From CAMAVH01 sp964628235 (GTDB lineage: Bacteria > Pseudomonadota > Alphaproteobacteria > SMXQ01): a stretch of 64,000 nucleotides of DNA. Location of the stretch: contig CAZVLU010000003.1 of the NCBI GenBank assembly GCA_964628235.1, positions 69,557 to 133,556 on the forward strand. Direction: 5' to 3'. Positions 16,932 to 25,890 of the stretch are shown in pieces; positions within the stretch are counted from its first letter, which is position 1, and every line of letters starts with the position of its first letter. Both the position numbers and the translations under genes were made by a program. The notes beneath the pieces are model-generated. The model searched no databases and was not told the DNA's origin. It saw only the letters and a list, made by a program, of their open reading frames with translations.

Positions 16932-18230
16932 ATGCTGACCAAAGAGCAGAACGATCTTCTGACGCAAACGGGCCCGGGCACGCCTGGCGGGAATCTGTTC
17001 CGTCAATATTGGTTGCCGGTGGCGCTCGTCGAACAGGTGCCGCAAGGCGGCGCCCCTCTCGAGCTTCGCATACTCAGCGAAGATCTCGTGTTGTTTCGCG
17101 GCGAAGACGGGCAACTCGGCCTGATGGGACTCTACTGTCCGCATCGCTGCACGAACCTGAGCTATGGCCGGATCGAGGATGGCGGCCTGCGTTGTCTCTA
17201 TCACGGCTGGTTGTTCGACCGGACCGGCAAGTGCATCGAGCAGCCGGCGGAACCCGCTAACAGCACCTATAAGGATGAGGTCAAGCAGACGGCCTATCCC
17301 GTGCGTGAGAAGGCCGGCGTGGTGTTTGCCTACATGGGCCCCGGCGAGCCGCCGGATTTTCCGGAATACGAATTTCTCGAAATCGACGAGGCCCATCGCT
17401 CGATCTACAAAGTTCAGCTCGAGTGCAATTATTTTCAAGCCTGCGAAGGCGATTTCGATCCCTCGCACGTCTCCTATCTGCATCGCCGCTTGACGCCGGC
17501 CGCTGTCACCAAGGGCATCCCGGGCGGCAAAGCCGATATGGATTCGGGCTCCTATTTCGCCGCTAACACCCGCCCGAAGCTGAGCTTCGAGAAGACCGAC
17601 TACGGTGTGCGCATTTTCTCCGAACGCGAGATCGGGCCCGGCGAAAAGTATTTGCGCGTGACCAACTTCCTGTTGCCGTCGCTGGCCTGCATCGCCGGCC
17701 GTCAGGCGGGGGATGGCTATAGCGCGGTCTGGCGCGTGCCCATCGACGACACGATCCATTGGCGCTTCGGCTTCCAATTCCAGCGCTCGGGGCCGCTTGA
17801 TCGCAACGCCTACGACAAGCAGAATCAGGCCGAGATCACAGCGGACTACAAGGGGGTGCGAAACCAGCGCAACCGTTACCTGCAGGATCGCGCTACCATG
17901 GCGAACGGAAGCTTCACCGGCATGGGAAATCTGTTCATGGTGCATGATGCCTTCGCCGCAGAAACGCAGGGCGCCATTTTGGACCGTAGCAAAGAGAACC
18001 TCGCCACTAGCGACGTCGTCATCGCCGGTGTGCGCCGCATCATGCGCCAAGCTATGGATGCCGTCGCCAAGGGCGAGTTGCCGCCCAATGTCACGCGAGG
18101 AGCCAAGGATAAAACTTATCCGAACCTGATCATCGTCAACGCGGTGGTCGATGCGAAGGTCGGGAACAACGACTATGTCAAAAGCCTGTTCGGCAAGGAT
18201 CGTTTCAACGCCAAAACCGCAGCCGAATGA
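16932..18230 (+). CDS. Rieske aromatic ring-hydroxylating oxygenase, alpha subunit (Rieske2)
   Basis: A 432-residue paralogue of Rieske1 with identical spacing of the Rieske ligands (C69, H71, C88, H91) and the same LSYGRIEDGGLRCLYHGW core. The non-haem iron His pair is in DPSHVSYLHRR; the downstream conserved segment AETQGAILDRSKENLA holds the likely carboxylate ligand region. No reductase follows. It is embedded between permease2 and three RraA-type genes, linking its product to aldol cleavage of a ring-opened acid. Substrate unknown; O-demethylation and dihydroxylation are both possible in this family. Confidence 0.93.
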   Translation: MLTKEQNDLLTQTGPGTPGGNLFRQYWLPVALVEQVPQGGAPLELRILSEDLVLFRGEDGQLGLMGLYCPHRCTNLSYGRIEDGGLRCLYHGWLFDRTGKCIEQPAEPANSTYKDEVKQTAYPVREKAGVVFAYMGPGEPPDFPEYEFLEIDEAHRSIYKVQLECNYFQACEGDFDPSHVSYLHRRLTPAAVTKGIPGGKADMDSGSYFAANTRPKLSFEKTDYGVRIFSEREIGPGEKYLRVTNFLLPSLACIAGRQAGDGYSAVWRVPIDDTIHWRFGFQFQRSGPLDRNAYDKQNQAEITADYKGVRNQRNRYLQDRATMANGSFTGMGNLFMVHDAFAAETQGAILDRSKENLATSDVVIAGVRRIMRQAMDAVAKGELPPNVTRGAKDKTYPNLIIVNAVVDAKVGNNDYVKSLFGKDRFNAKTAAE

Positions 18231-18269
18231 GCATTCTCATGATTTGCACTGTTCAGAAAGTATAGTCGT

Positions 18270-18932
18270 ATGGAAGATTCGATCACTGCCAGACTATTGC
18301 GGCTCGATGCCTGCGCTTTGTCGGACGCCTCCGACAAACTCGGCATCGCGTCTTGCGTGACGGGCCTGCCGGCGCTGTCGACGGCGCGCAAGATCGCCGG
18401 CCGCGTGCATACGGTGAAGCTGGTGAAGAAGGAGGATGCGCCGTCGCCGTCTGGGCCGCCCGTGCATCTCGGCTCTAAGGCGATCATGGCCTGCGCGCCT
18501 GGCGAGATCATCGTCGTCGAGCAGAACACTGGCCTCGATGCCGGTTCATGGGGCGGCATTTTGTCGATGGGCGCCAAAGTGCGCGGTATCGCTGGCGTCA
18601 TCGCCAGTGGCCCCGTTCGCGATATCGATGAAGCGAAGCAAATGGACTTCGCCGTTTACGGGCCGCGGACCACGGCGCGCACGGCGCGTGGCCGGCTGGT
18701 CGAAGCGGCGACCGATGTGCCGGTGACGATCGGGGGGATTGCGGTCGATGCCGGCGACTATGTGTTGGCCGATGGCAGCGCCGTGGTCTTCGTGCGCGCC
18801 GCCGATGCCGAGCGTGTGGTCGGCGAAGCCGAGAAGATCGCGCGCCGCGAAGCGGCGATGGCCAAGGCGCTGATGGCTGGCCGCCCGATCACCGAGGTGA
18901 TGGGCGCCGATTACGAACATATGTTGGGTTGA
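18270..18932 (+). CDS. RraA-family protein, LigK-like aldolase fold (first of three)
   Basis: A 220-residue member of the RraA / HMG-CHA aldolase family, often mislabelled dimethylmenaquinone methyltransferase. The substrate-binding Arg-Asp is present as R117-D118 (SGPVRDIDE) and the loop GGILSMGAKVRGIAG matches the family. The usual Asp two residues before the Gly of the D-G-x-x-R-D motif is Ser here, so activity may be altered. ATG 18270 has a weak AGAAAG upstream. It starts a run of three paralogues sharing 11-nt and 2-nt junctions. Confidence 0.8.
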   Translation: MEDSITARLLRLDACALSDASDKLGIASCVTGLPALSTARKIAGRVHTVKLVKKEDAPSPSGPPVHLGSKAIMACAPGEIIVVEQNTGLDAGSWGGILSMGAKVRGIAGVIASGPVRDIDEAKQMDFAVYGPRTTARTARGRLVEAATDVPVTIGGIAVDAGDYVLADGSAVVFVRAADAERVVGEAEKIARREAAMAKALMAGRPITEVMGADYEHMLG

Positions 18933-18943
18933 GGACAGTCGTT

Positions 18944-19597
18944 ATGGACAAGAACGTCGAACGGGCCGCCAAGCTCGATACAGCCACCATCTCGGACGCG
19001 CTCGATCGTCTGGGGATCGTCGGGCAATGCTATCAGATCAAGCCGCGCGATCCGAAGTTCCGGCTCGCCGGCCGCGCCTTCACCATCAAATACGGCCCGT
19101 CGCAGACGCCCTCCGGCACGGTCGGCGATTTCATTGACGATGTGCCCCAGGGCAGCGTAATCGTGCTCGACAACGGCGGGCGCGACGATGTGACGGTGTG
19201 GGGCGACATCCTCACGGAGATCGCCCATCGGCGCAAAATCGCCGGCACGGTGATCGACGGTATTTGCCGGGACGTCGCGCTTTGCATGGAGCTGGGCTAC
19301 CCGGTCTATGCCAAGGACCACTGGATGCGCACCGGCAAAGACCGCGTCCAGGTCGAGGCGACGAACGTGCCGGTGACGATCGGCCGCGCCCGCGTCGCGC
19401 CAGGCGACCTTCTGCGCGGCGATGCCGATGGCGTCCTCGTCATTCCCAAGGAGCACGAGGATAAGGTCCTCGCGGCGGCCGAAGAGATCGAGGGGGCCGA
19501 AGACAAGATTCGCCAGTCGATCCGTGGCGGCATGCGGCTCGACGAAGCGCGCAAGGTCAACAAATATCACTCTCTGCAAACCCGCGAAAAGGCGTGA
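18944..19597 (+). CDS. RraA-family protein, LigK-like aldolase fold (second of three)
   Basis: A 217-residue RraA-family protein with an intact IDGICRD motif (Arg-Asp), the VWGDILTEIAHRRKIAG loop upstream and a helical C-terminus (EEIEGAEDKIRQSIRGG). ATG 18944 is preferred, with GAGGA 8 nt upstream; a TTG 15 nt earlier is the alternative. Divalent-metal class II pyruvate aldolases of this family cleave 4-hydroxy-4-methyl-2-oxoglutarate or 4-carboxy-4-hydroxy-2-oxoadipate. It differs strongly from its two neighbours outside the motif, so the three may act on different acids or form mixed oligomers. Confidence 0.82.
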   Translation: MDKNVERAAKLDTATISDALDRLGIVGQCYQIKPRDPKFRLAGRAFTIKYGPSQTPSGTVGDFIDDVPQGSVIVLDNGGRDDVTVWGDILTEIAHRRKIAGTVIDGICRDVALCMELGYPVYAKDHWMRTGKDRVQVEATNVPVTIGRARVAPGDLLRGDADGVLVIPKEHEDKVLAAAEEIEGAEDKIRQSIRGGMRLDEARKVNKYHSLQTREKA

Positions 19598-19599
19598 CC

Positions 19600-20265
19600 A
19601 TGTCCCTTAAAACCGTCGGGCCGACGGAAACCCTGGATTTCGAGCGCGTGGCCCCTAATCTCGTCGCCAAGGCGGCCAAGTTCGGCAGCGCCACGTTGCA
19701 TGAGGCGGCAGGCAAGATCGGCGTCTTGCCGCCTGCCATCAAGCCGATGGGTCCAGGCTTTCGCGTCTGTGGGCCGGCCTTCACGGTGCACGGACCCGGC
19801 ACAGACAATCTTTGGCTGCATCGGGCGATGCTTGCGGCCAAGCCGGGCGACGTGCTGGTCGCCTATGTCAGCGGCGTTTATGAAGCTGGCTACTGGGGCG
19901 AGATCATGTCGACCGGCGCGAAGGCCGCCAAACTCGGCGGCTTGGTGATCGACGGTTGCGTGCGCGACGGCGAATTGTTGCCGGTGATCGGCTTTCCGGT
20001 TTTTGCCCGTGGCCTTTGTATTCGCGGCACCGGTAAGGATTTCGGCGCGCAGGGTTGGCTCGGAGCACCGGTCATGATGGGCGACGTGGTCGTCAAGGCG
20101 GGCGATTTGATCGTCGGCGATATGGATGGTGTCGTCGCCATCCCCCGCGAGCAGGCCGAACAGGCCGTTAAGGCCTCCGTCGAACGCGAGAAGAAGGAGG
20201 CCGACATCATCAAGCAGCTGCAGAACGGCGCGAATACGCTCGACCTCTATGGTTGGAATCGGTGA
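19600..20265 (+). CDS. RraA-family aldolase, most LigK-like (third of three)
   Basis: A 221-residue protein with the motif VIDGCVRD; Arg122 and Asp123 fall at almost the same numbers as in characterised LigK/HMG aldolases. The segments GYWGEIMSTGAKAAKLGG, GFPVFARGLCIRGTGK and AGDLIVGDMDGVVAIP are typical of 4-carboxy-4-hydroxy-2-oxoadipate aldolase, the last enzyme of the protocatechuate 4,5-cleavage and gallate pathways, yielding pyruvate and oxaloacetate. ATG 19600 lies 2 nt after the preceding stop; a GTG at 19594 overlapping that stop is the alternative. This is my best candidate for a real LigK equivalent. Confidence 0.85.
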   Translation: MSLKTVGPTETLDFERVAPNLVAKAAKFGSATLHEAAGKIGVLPPAIKPMGPGFRVCGPAFTVHGPGTDNLWLHRAMLAAKPGDVLVAYVSGVYEAGYWGEIMSTGAKAAKLGGLVIDGCVRDGELLPVIGFPVFARGLCIRGTGKDFGAQGWLGAPVMMGDVVVKAGDLIVGDMDGVVAIPREQAEQAVKASVEREKKEADIIKQLQNGANTLDLYGWNR

Positions 20266-20299
20266 GCGGCGACGGCGAGGAGCCGTGACGTAAGAGCGA

Positions 20300-20313
20300 C
20301 CGCCTCAAGGCGG
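20300..20313 (+). other. Short intercistronic hairpin CCGCC-TCAA-GGCGG
   Basis: A five-bp GC stem with a four-nt loop in the 109-nt gap between the third RraA gene and the class II aldolase gene; no T-run follows. Confidence 0.4.
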
Positions 20314-20374
20314 CGTTGAAGATTGAGGCTAACAGACGCCGCATGACGGCTCTGGGCCTAGGGGAGGAAGAGAA

Positions 20375-21118
20375 ATGTTGGATGATCGCGAAGCCCGCGA
20401 GCTTGTCGCCAAATCTTGCCGCGTGCTTGGCGGCTTGGATTTAACCAAGGCCGCCACGGGGCATGTCAGTCAGCTATCTGCCGATGGCAAGAGCATCCTG
20501 ATTCGCGGCCGCGGCCGCGACGAGGTCGGGGTGCGATACACCACCGCTGAGCAAGTCGTCGCCGTCGATCTCGACGGCAAACAGATCGATGTGGCCGAGG
20601 GCTTGGCCGTGCCCCAAGAAGTCTTCATCCATACCTGGGTCTACAAGTGTCGGCCGGACGTGCGCAGCGTGGTCCATATTCATCCGCCGACGGTGGTGCT
20701 GTTCACCATGTGCAAAAAGGACATCGAGCCGATTTTCGGCGCCTACGACCCGAGCGCCCTCGATCTGATCCTGGACGGCATCCCGACTTACGACCGCAGC
20801 GTCCTCATCAGCAACGACGAACTGGGCAAAGATCTTGCCACCGCCTTGGGCGAGAAGCGCGTTTGCCTGATGCGCGGTCATGGCATCACGGCTGTCGGAT
20901 CGTCCGTCGAGGAAGCGACGGTGCGCGCCATTCAATTGAATGAGGCGGCGGAGATGAACTATCGGGCGAATTTGCTCGGCATACCGCTGCGCATCTCCGA
21001 TGACGACATCAAGCTGTTCAGCGCGAATAAGCGCAAAAAAGAGATTACCGGCATCTCGCCGCATCTGCGGGGAACGTGGCGCTACTACGTCCAGTTGACC
21101 GGTGCAGAAAACGAGTAG
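20375..21118 (+). CDS. Class II aldolase/adducin-family protein, possible aromatic-acid decarboxylase (Ald1)
   Basis: A 247-residue zinc-dependent class II aldolase fold. The catalytic Glu lies in VPQEVFIHTW, the metal His pair in VVHIHPP and the third His in MRGHGI. Besides sugar-phosphate aldolases, the family holds non-oxidative ring decarboxylases of aromatic pathways (2,3-dihydroxy-p-cumate decarboxylase CmtD, 3,4-dihydroxyphthalate decarboxylase PhtC). With Rieske, RraA and transporter genes around it, a decarboxylase or an aldolase for a ring-fission acid is more likely than sugar metabolism. GGGGAGGAAG precedes the ATG. Ald2 in unit C is about three-quarters identical. Confidence 0.85.
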   Translation: MLDDREARELVAKSCRVLGGLDLTKAATGHVSQLSADGKSILIRGRGRDEVGVRYTTAEQVVAVDLDGKQIDVAEGLAVPQEVFIHTWVYKCRPDVRSVVHIHPPTVVLFTMCKKDIEPIFGAYDPSALDLILDGIPTYDRSVLISNDELGKDLATALGEKRVCLMRGHGITAVGSSVEEATVRAIQLNEAAEMNYRANLLGIPLRISDDDIKLFSANKRKKEITGISPHLRGTWRYYVQLTGAENE

Positions 21119-21157
21119 CCGCTAAAACGGATATAAAATCTAAAACAGGAGGGGCCC

Positions 21158-22240
21158 ATGAAAACCGTCATTTCTTTTCTAGTTTCTGCCGTTGTTTGCC
21201 TGTCCGCCGGTGCGTCGCAGGCGCAGGACAAGAGTTTCGACGCAAAAACCTACTTCGCCGGCAAAACGATCCGGCTTCAGGTTGGCTTTGGTCCGGGCGG
21301 CGGCACCGATATCCAAGCGCGGCACTTCGCCGCGCATTGGGGCAAGTACATGCCCGGCAATCCGCGTTTCCAGGTCACGAACATCACGCCGAACACTGCG
21401 TCGGCCAACCGGCTTTATAAAAGCCCGCCGGATGGCCTCACCATTGAATTGACCGGCAGTCCGAACGTCACCAATCAATTCACGGTGCCGCAGGCCGAAT
21501 ACAAGGTCGAAGAAATGCGGATGATCGGCACGCATGTCGCCTCGGCCAGCATTCTGTTCGGCTACAAGGATCTGCCCTACAAAACGCTGCGCGACGCGAT
21601 CGGCGGCAAAGAAGTCATTCGCATGGGTTGGCGCACGCCGTCGCAGTCAAGCGCCATGCGCATGGCTGCGCTGTCCGAATGGCTCAAGATTCCGATGAAG
21701 TTTATCCCTGGCGCGGCTGGTACGGCCGATAGCTTGCTGGAACTGGAACGGCGCGACACCAACGCCTGGATGCCGGGCGGCGCCGGCACCGCTTGGTTCG
21801 GCCTGCCGGTGATTCGGCCGGGCTGGCTGAAGGACGGCACGATACGCCCCATCGCCGTGATGGAAGCGCCTGACGTGAAGGTGCGCGGCAACAAGGAAAT
21901 CGAGCTGCCGAACGATGTGCCTTATGCCGCTGATTTAATAACCGATCCCGAGCATAAGCGGCAGTTCATCGCGTTGAGCAACTTGATCGACCGTTACAGC
22001 AAAATCTTCATGGCGCCGCCGAAAACGCCTGACTCGATCATCCAGGTTTATCGCACGTCCTATCAGGCTTTGCTGAACGACAAAGAGTTCGTCGACCGGC
22101 TCGAAGTCTTGCAAGGCGACCCGGTGCAGTTCGTCGCCGGCGATATCGTCGAACAGGACATTCGGCAGATGGTGAAGGACTATGTCGAATTTCAGGATGT
22201 TTTCAAAACCTGGGAAACCTGGGCCAAGGCCCGGTTTTAA
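21158..22240 (+). CDS. Tripartite tricarboxylate transporter solute-binding protein (TctC/Bug)
   Basis: A 360-residue periplasmic protein with a signal peptide (about 1-22, ending ASQAQD). The Bug-family features are TIRLQVGFGPGGGTDIQARH at the start of the mature domain (the GPGGGTD loop that binds carboxylates) and MAPPKTPD followed by a C-terminal helix. TctC proteins deliver di- or tricarboxylates, including terephthalate (TphC), to a TctAB membrane complex. The fused TctA-TctB gene follows after a stable stem-loop. AGGAGGGG lies before the ATG. Probable ligand: an aromatic or tricarboxylic pathway acid. Confidence 0.87.
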   Translation: MKTVISFLVSAVVCLSAGASQAQDKSFDAKTYFAGKTIRLQVGFGPGGGTDIQARHFAAHWGKYMPGNPRFQVTNITPNTASANRLYKSPPDGLTIELTGSPNVTNQFTVPQAEYKVEEMRMIGTHVASASILFGYKDLPYKTLRDAIGGKEVIRMGWRTPSQSSAMRMAALSEWLKIPMKFIPGAAGTADSLLELERRDTNAWMPGGAGTAWFGLPVIRPGWLKDGTIRPIAVMEAPDVKVRGNKEIELPNDVPYAADLITDPEHKRQFIALSNLIDRYSKIFMAPPKTPDSIIQVYRTSYQALLNDKEFVDRLEVLQGDPVQFVAGDIVEQDIRQMVKDYVEFQDVFKTWETWAKARF

Positions 22241-22291
22241 GAGCGTGTTAGGAGCGTCAGCTCTTTGAGAGCGCGACGTCGAGGGGAGAAC

Positions 22292-22322
22292 GAGGGCGGC
22301 GACAGGGTTTGTCGCCGCTCTC
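22292..22322 (+). other. Intercistronic stem-loop, 13-bp with one G-U
   Basis: Arms 22292-22304 and 22310-22322 around loop GGGTT, between tctC- and tctA-type genes; no T-run follows. This position often protects the abundant binding-protein mRNA from 3' decay. Confidence 0.7.
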
Positions 22323-22403
22323 GATAAAGAGACGAATGACCCTGCTGCCGCTCTCAATGCGGTTTAGGCGGAAAGCCGTTCGCTCGTTGGGGAGTGAGAA
22401 GTG

Positions 22404-24452
22404 ATGGTCGATACGATTTTTTCCGGATTGGCCCATCTAGGGACATTCGGATATTGGGGCGCGCTATTTACCGGCGTTTTCATAGCCGCCCTAATCGGGC
22501 TCCTCCCCGGCGTGGGGACGCCGATGGTAATGGCGATCGCAATTCCCTTCATCCTATTCACGGTGCAGGATCCGCTGATCGGAATCGTGCTGTTGGCGAC
22601 GATCGGCGGCGTGTCGAGCTCGCTCGATTCAGTGCCGGCGATCTTGCTGGGTTATCCCAGCACATCGACACAGGTGACGTTCCTAGAGGGACATCAACTG
22701 GCCGAGCAAGGCAAGGCGGCGCACACCCTCGGCGCGACCTACGCCGTGGCCGGCTTGGGCGGCATCGTCGGCGCCGTAGCGCTTCTCATCGTCATCCCGA
22801 TCATCCGGCCCTTCATCCTCAATTTCGGCTATTCGGAAATCGCCGCCATGGCTCTATTCGGCATCGCCATGGTGTCGGTCCTCAGCACAGGCGCGATGCT
22901 CAAGGGCATCGCTGCCGGCATGATCGGCTTGTTCCTCAGCACTGTCGGCGTGCATTGGGGCACGGGGACGGAGCGCTTCACCTTCGGCGATCTCAATCTG
23001 TCCGAAGGTCTGCCGATGATCGCGATGACGTTGGGCATTTTTGCGCTGCCCGAGGTTTTTGATCTCAGCGCGACCGGCAAGTCGGTCAGTTCCAAGGGCG
23101 TCGCGGTCATCTCCAATAGGGAGGTGTGGGCTGGCGCGAAGGACGGCTTGCGCCGTTGGCGCATCACGATCCGCCATTCGTTGTTCGGCGTCTTTCTCGG
23201 GATGGTGCCCGGCATCGGCGGCGCCGTGATCGATTGGCTGTCCTACGCGCTCGGCGTCGCGTTATCCAAAGAAAAGAAGCAATTCGGTCGCGGCTCGCTC
23301 GACGGCGTGATTTTCGCCGAATCGGCGCAAAACTCGAAGGAGGGCGGCCAAGCCATTCCGACCTTGGCGTTCGGCGTACCAGGCGGCTTATCCTGGGTCT
23401 TCATCCTCTATGCCATGCTGGCCTACAACATCGCGCCCGGCCCGCAAATGCTGGGCCGTCATGCCGACATCACGATCATGATCGCCGTCAGCTTCGGCAT
23501 TGCGAACCTTGTCATGGTGATCATCGGCCTGGGGATGACCGCGCAACTTGCCAAGCTGACGATCATCCCTTATGTCGCCATCGGCGCGGTCATCGTGCCG
23601 ATCTCCTTCTTGTCGGCCTTCCAGTCCGGCGACGGCTGGTTCGGCATTCTCGTCCTGCTGATCTTCACCCCGATCGGTTTGATGATGAAAGCCTATAGAT
23701 GGCCGCGGGCGCCGTTGATCCTGGGCTTTATTTTGGGCGGCGTGATCGAGAAAAACCTGCAAAGCGCGCTTTCGGCGCATGGCGCCATCAGTTTCGTCAC
23801 GCGCCCGATCACAGTCGTGCTGATCATCATCACCATCGTGACCACGGTGTTGCTGTTGAGGCTCAGCAAACAGTCGGCGCAGCAGGGCGGCGATGCGCTG
23901 GTCGGCGCAGCCGGCGTGGCGATGCCGGGCCCGACGGGTGGCAGCTTTGCCGAAAAAACCCTGCGCAGTCTCACCGGCCCGTGGCGCGGTGAGCATTGGT
24001 TCAGCGCGGCTCTCTTGCTGTTCGCGCTCGCCGGCATCGTCGGCGCGTCGCATTACGCCCCGACAGCCAGTTTTCTACCCATGGCGACTTGCGGGGTGGT
24101 GATCCTGCTCATTCTTTTTCAGCTCATCTTCGGCCGCGGGAATTTGACAGGGCAGATTATGGACATCGGCTTGCGCAGCATCGAATTGCCCGAGGCGCGG
24201 CGCAACGCCGTGATCATAGTGGCCGGCATGGTTCTATACATGCTGCTGACCCTGACGATCGGCTTGGCTTACGCATCGGCTCTATTCGCTGCCTTTTTCC
24301 CGCTCGTGTTGATGAAGGGAAGAGGGCGTTTTACCGCCAGCGTCGTCGGCACAGTCATCGTGTGCGTCATGGCCTTCGGCCTGCTCGATTACTACATGGG
24401 CGTTTATTGGCCAGAGACTTACATCGGCAATTGGATCAAACGGCTTTTATAA
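22404..24452 (+). CDS. Tripartite tricarboxylate transporter, fused TctA-TctB membrane protein
   Basis: A 682-residue inner-membrane protein. Residues about 1-505 are TctA (LLPGVGTPMVMAIAIPF, SLDSVPAILLGYPSTSTQ and GMVPGIGGAVIDWLSYALG are the paired inverted family motifs). Residues about 530-680 add four or five helices (WFSAALLLFALAGIVGAS, AVIIVAGMVLYMLLTLTIG, GTVIVCVMAFGLLDYYM) that resemble the small subunit TctB; TctA alone is about 500 residues. No separate tctB gene exists here, which supports a fusion. ATG 22404 is preferred over the adjacent GTG 22401. Works with the TctC encoded upstream in cation-driven uptake. Confidence 0.9.
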   Translation: MVDTIFSGLAHLGTFGYWGALFTGVFIAALIGLLPGVGTPMVMAIAIPFILFTVQDPLIGIVLLATIGGVSSSLDSVPAILLGYPSTSTQVTFLEGHQLAEQGKAAHTLGATYAVAGLGGIVGAVALLIVIPIIRPFILNFGYSEIAAMALFGIAMVSVLSTGAMLKGIAAGMIGLFLSTVGVHWGTGTERFTFGDLNLSEGLPMIAMTLGIFALPEVFDLSATGKSVSSKGVAVISNREVWAGAKDGLRRWRITIRHSLFGVFLGMVPGIGGAVIDWLSYALGVALSKEKKQFGRGSLDGVIFAESAQNSKEGGQAIPTLAFGVPGGLSWVFILYAMLAYNIAPGPQMLGRHADITIMIAVSFGIANLVMVIIGLGMTAQLAKLTIIPYVAIGAVIVPISFLSAFQSGDGWFGILVLLIFTPIGLMMKAYRWPRAPLILGFILGGVIEKNLQSALSAHGAISFVTRPITVVLIIITIVTTVLLLRLSKQSAQQGGDALVGAAGVAMPGPTGGSFAEKTLRSLTGPWRGEHWFSAALLLFALAGIVGASHYAPTASFLPMATCGVVILLILFQLIFGRGNLTGQIMDIGLRSIELPEARRNAVIIVAGMVLYMLLTLTIGLAYASALFAAFFPLVLMKGRGRFTASVVGTVIVCVMAFGLLDYYMGVYWPETYIGNWIKRLL

Positions 24453-24476
24453 TCATCAGAAACGCAGGAAAGTCAC

Positions 24477-25637
24477 ATGCGCAATGGTATGAAGATTTAC
24501 GACACGGACACTCACGTCGGCCCTTCGGCGGAAGCGCTGCGCCCGCATTTCTCGAGCAAGCTGCTGCAACTCGTGCCGAATCTGGACGATCATCTTTATG
24601 AAGTGAAGACGGGCTGGGCCGGCGAGAAGTATGAAGCGCCTTTCCGCCACCGCTATCGCTTCGCCGACCGCGCGGGCTGGAGCAAGAACAAGCCGCGCCA
24701 CTTGGGCGAGGCGGGACCACGCGAAAACGAAGAGCGGCATTTCCAGAACTTCATGGGCGTCACCTTTCCCTCTTATGGCGGCGCCGACGACGATTCGGCC
24801 GCCCGGTTGCGCGACATGGACACCGAGGGAGTCGATGTGCATTTCATCGTCAGCAATGGCGGCGTCGGCCACGCCGATCCAGCCATCGAGATGGAATTCG
24901 TCTATGCCCAGCATCGTTATTTAGAGCTGTTTTGCAGCCGTGATCCGCGTCGTCTTAAGTCCTGCTTGACCGTGACGCCGCTCGATGTCGCAGCCTCGGT
25001 GGCAGAAATCCGTCGCTGGGGAAAGGCGCCCTGGGTGGTCGCGGTTCATCCCAGCCTGCCGCTGGACTATCCGCTCGATCATCCGGAGCTCAATCCGATC
25101 TGGGAGGCGACGCAGGAGCAGGGGTTGGCCGTTATTCACCACAGCCTGGCCTGGGGCTATCCGGGCTATCGTGATATGTGGGCGAATCCCTTTATCGGGC
25201 GCAGCGGCAGCCACCCGTGGGCGGCGATGCGTGCGGTCGCCTCGTTCATCGGCGGCGGTCTGATGGATCGCTACCCCGGTCTGCGCTATGCGGTTTTGGA
25301 ATCGGGCTTCGGCTGGCTGCCCTTCTGGGCCAACCGCATGGACGACCAAGCGATCTATGTCGGCTACACCGCTAAATTGCAGCATAAGATCAGCGAGTAT
25401 GTCACCGGCGGTCGTTTCTTCGCGTCGATCGAGCAACATGAAGGACCGCGCATGGCCAAGCACGTCAACGAACTGCTGGGCGACCATATCTTGATGTTCG
25501 GCTCGGACTATCCGCATGCGGAATCGCGCTTTCCGGAATCGGTCGACCGCGTGCTGCAATGGCAAAGCACGATCGGCGACGATGCCATGCGCAAGATGAT
25601 GTGGGACAACCCAGTGCGCTTCTTCGGGGAGCCGTAA
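24477..25637 (+). CDS. Amidohydrolase-family protein with canonical Asp site (amidohydrolase2)
   Basis: A 386-residue PF04909-type TIM barrel. The N-terminal metal motif is D11-x-H13 (YDTDTH) rather than H-x-H, later His candidates lie in VAVHPSLP and VIHHSLAWG, and the final acidic residue is Asp in FGSDYPHAESR. It therefore belongs to a different branch from amidohydrolases 1 and 3, closer to gamma-resorcylate or other aryl-acid decarboxylase-like members. It overlaps no gene and follows TctAB by 24 nt with AGGAA before ATG 24477, so it is probably the last gene of unit A. Reaction unknown: hydrolysis or decarboxylation of an aromatic acid. Confidence 0.8.
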   Translation: MRNGMKIYDTDTHVGPSAEALRPHFSSKLLQLVPNLDDHLYEVKTGWAGEKYEAPFRHRYRFADRAGWSKNKPRHLGEAGPRENEERHFQNFMGVTFPSYGGADDDSAARLRDMDTEGVDVHFIVSNGGVGHADPAIEMEFVYAQHRYLELFCSRDPRRLKSCLTVTPLDVAASVAEIRRWGKAPWVVAVHPSLPLDYPLDHPELNPIWEATQEQGLAVIHHSLAWGYPGYRDMWANPFIGRSGSHPWAAMRAVASFIGGGLMDRYPGLRYAVLESGFGWLPFWANRMDDQAIYVGYTAKLQHKISEYVTGGRFFASIEQHEGPRMAKHVNELLGDHILMFGSDYPHAESRFPESVDRVLQWQSTIGDDAMRKMMWDNPVRFFGEP

Positions 25638-25890
25638 GGCGATGGTAATTCAGCGCCCAGATCTTAGCTGCTAATCCCATTACAGTTAGGGCATGGGTAG
25701 CGGCTCTGAGAGCACTACTAAACATAATGACATGGAATGTATCTTGCTGATGATCGACAGCTTCATTAGGCGCGGTTGAAGATTAAGACTGCTCTGGAAG
25801 GTTGCGTTGAGATCATGGCTTCGTCGATAGATGGCAGCCGAGCGCTTGCGTTATCAAGTCGCAGCGCCGTAAGCATTAGAGGGTAAGGGA
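25638..25890. other. Gene-free gap between unit A and the EutA-like gene
   Basis: About 250 nt without a convincing coding frame or terminator hairpin. It must contain the promoter of the EutA-like gene, but I see no clear -35/-10 pair. Confidence 0.4.

Noticed and set aside
15190..16938. A 582-codon plus-strand frame overlapping permease2
   Set aside because: Shifted frame of a clear permease gene, Arg/His-rich, no membrane segments or motifs.
20311..25800. Similar GTTGAAGATT fragments at about 20315 and 25776 as a dispersed repeat
   Set aside because: The match covers only about 10-15 nt, too short to claim a repeat family.
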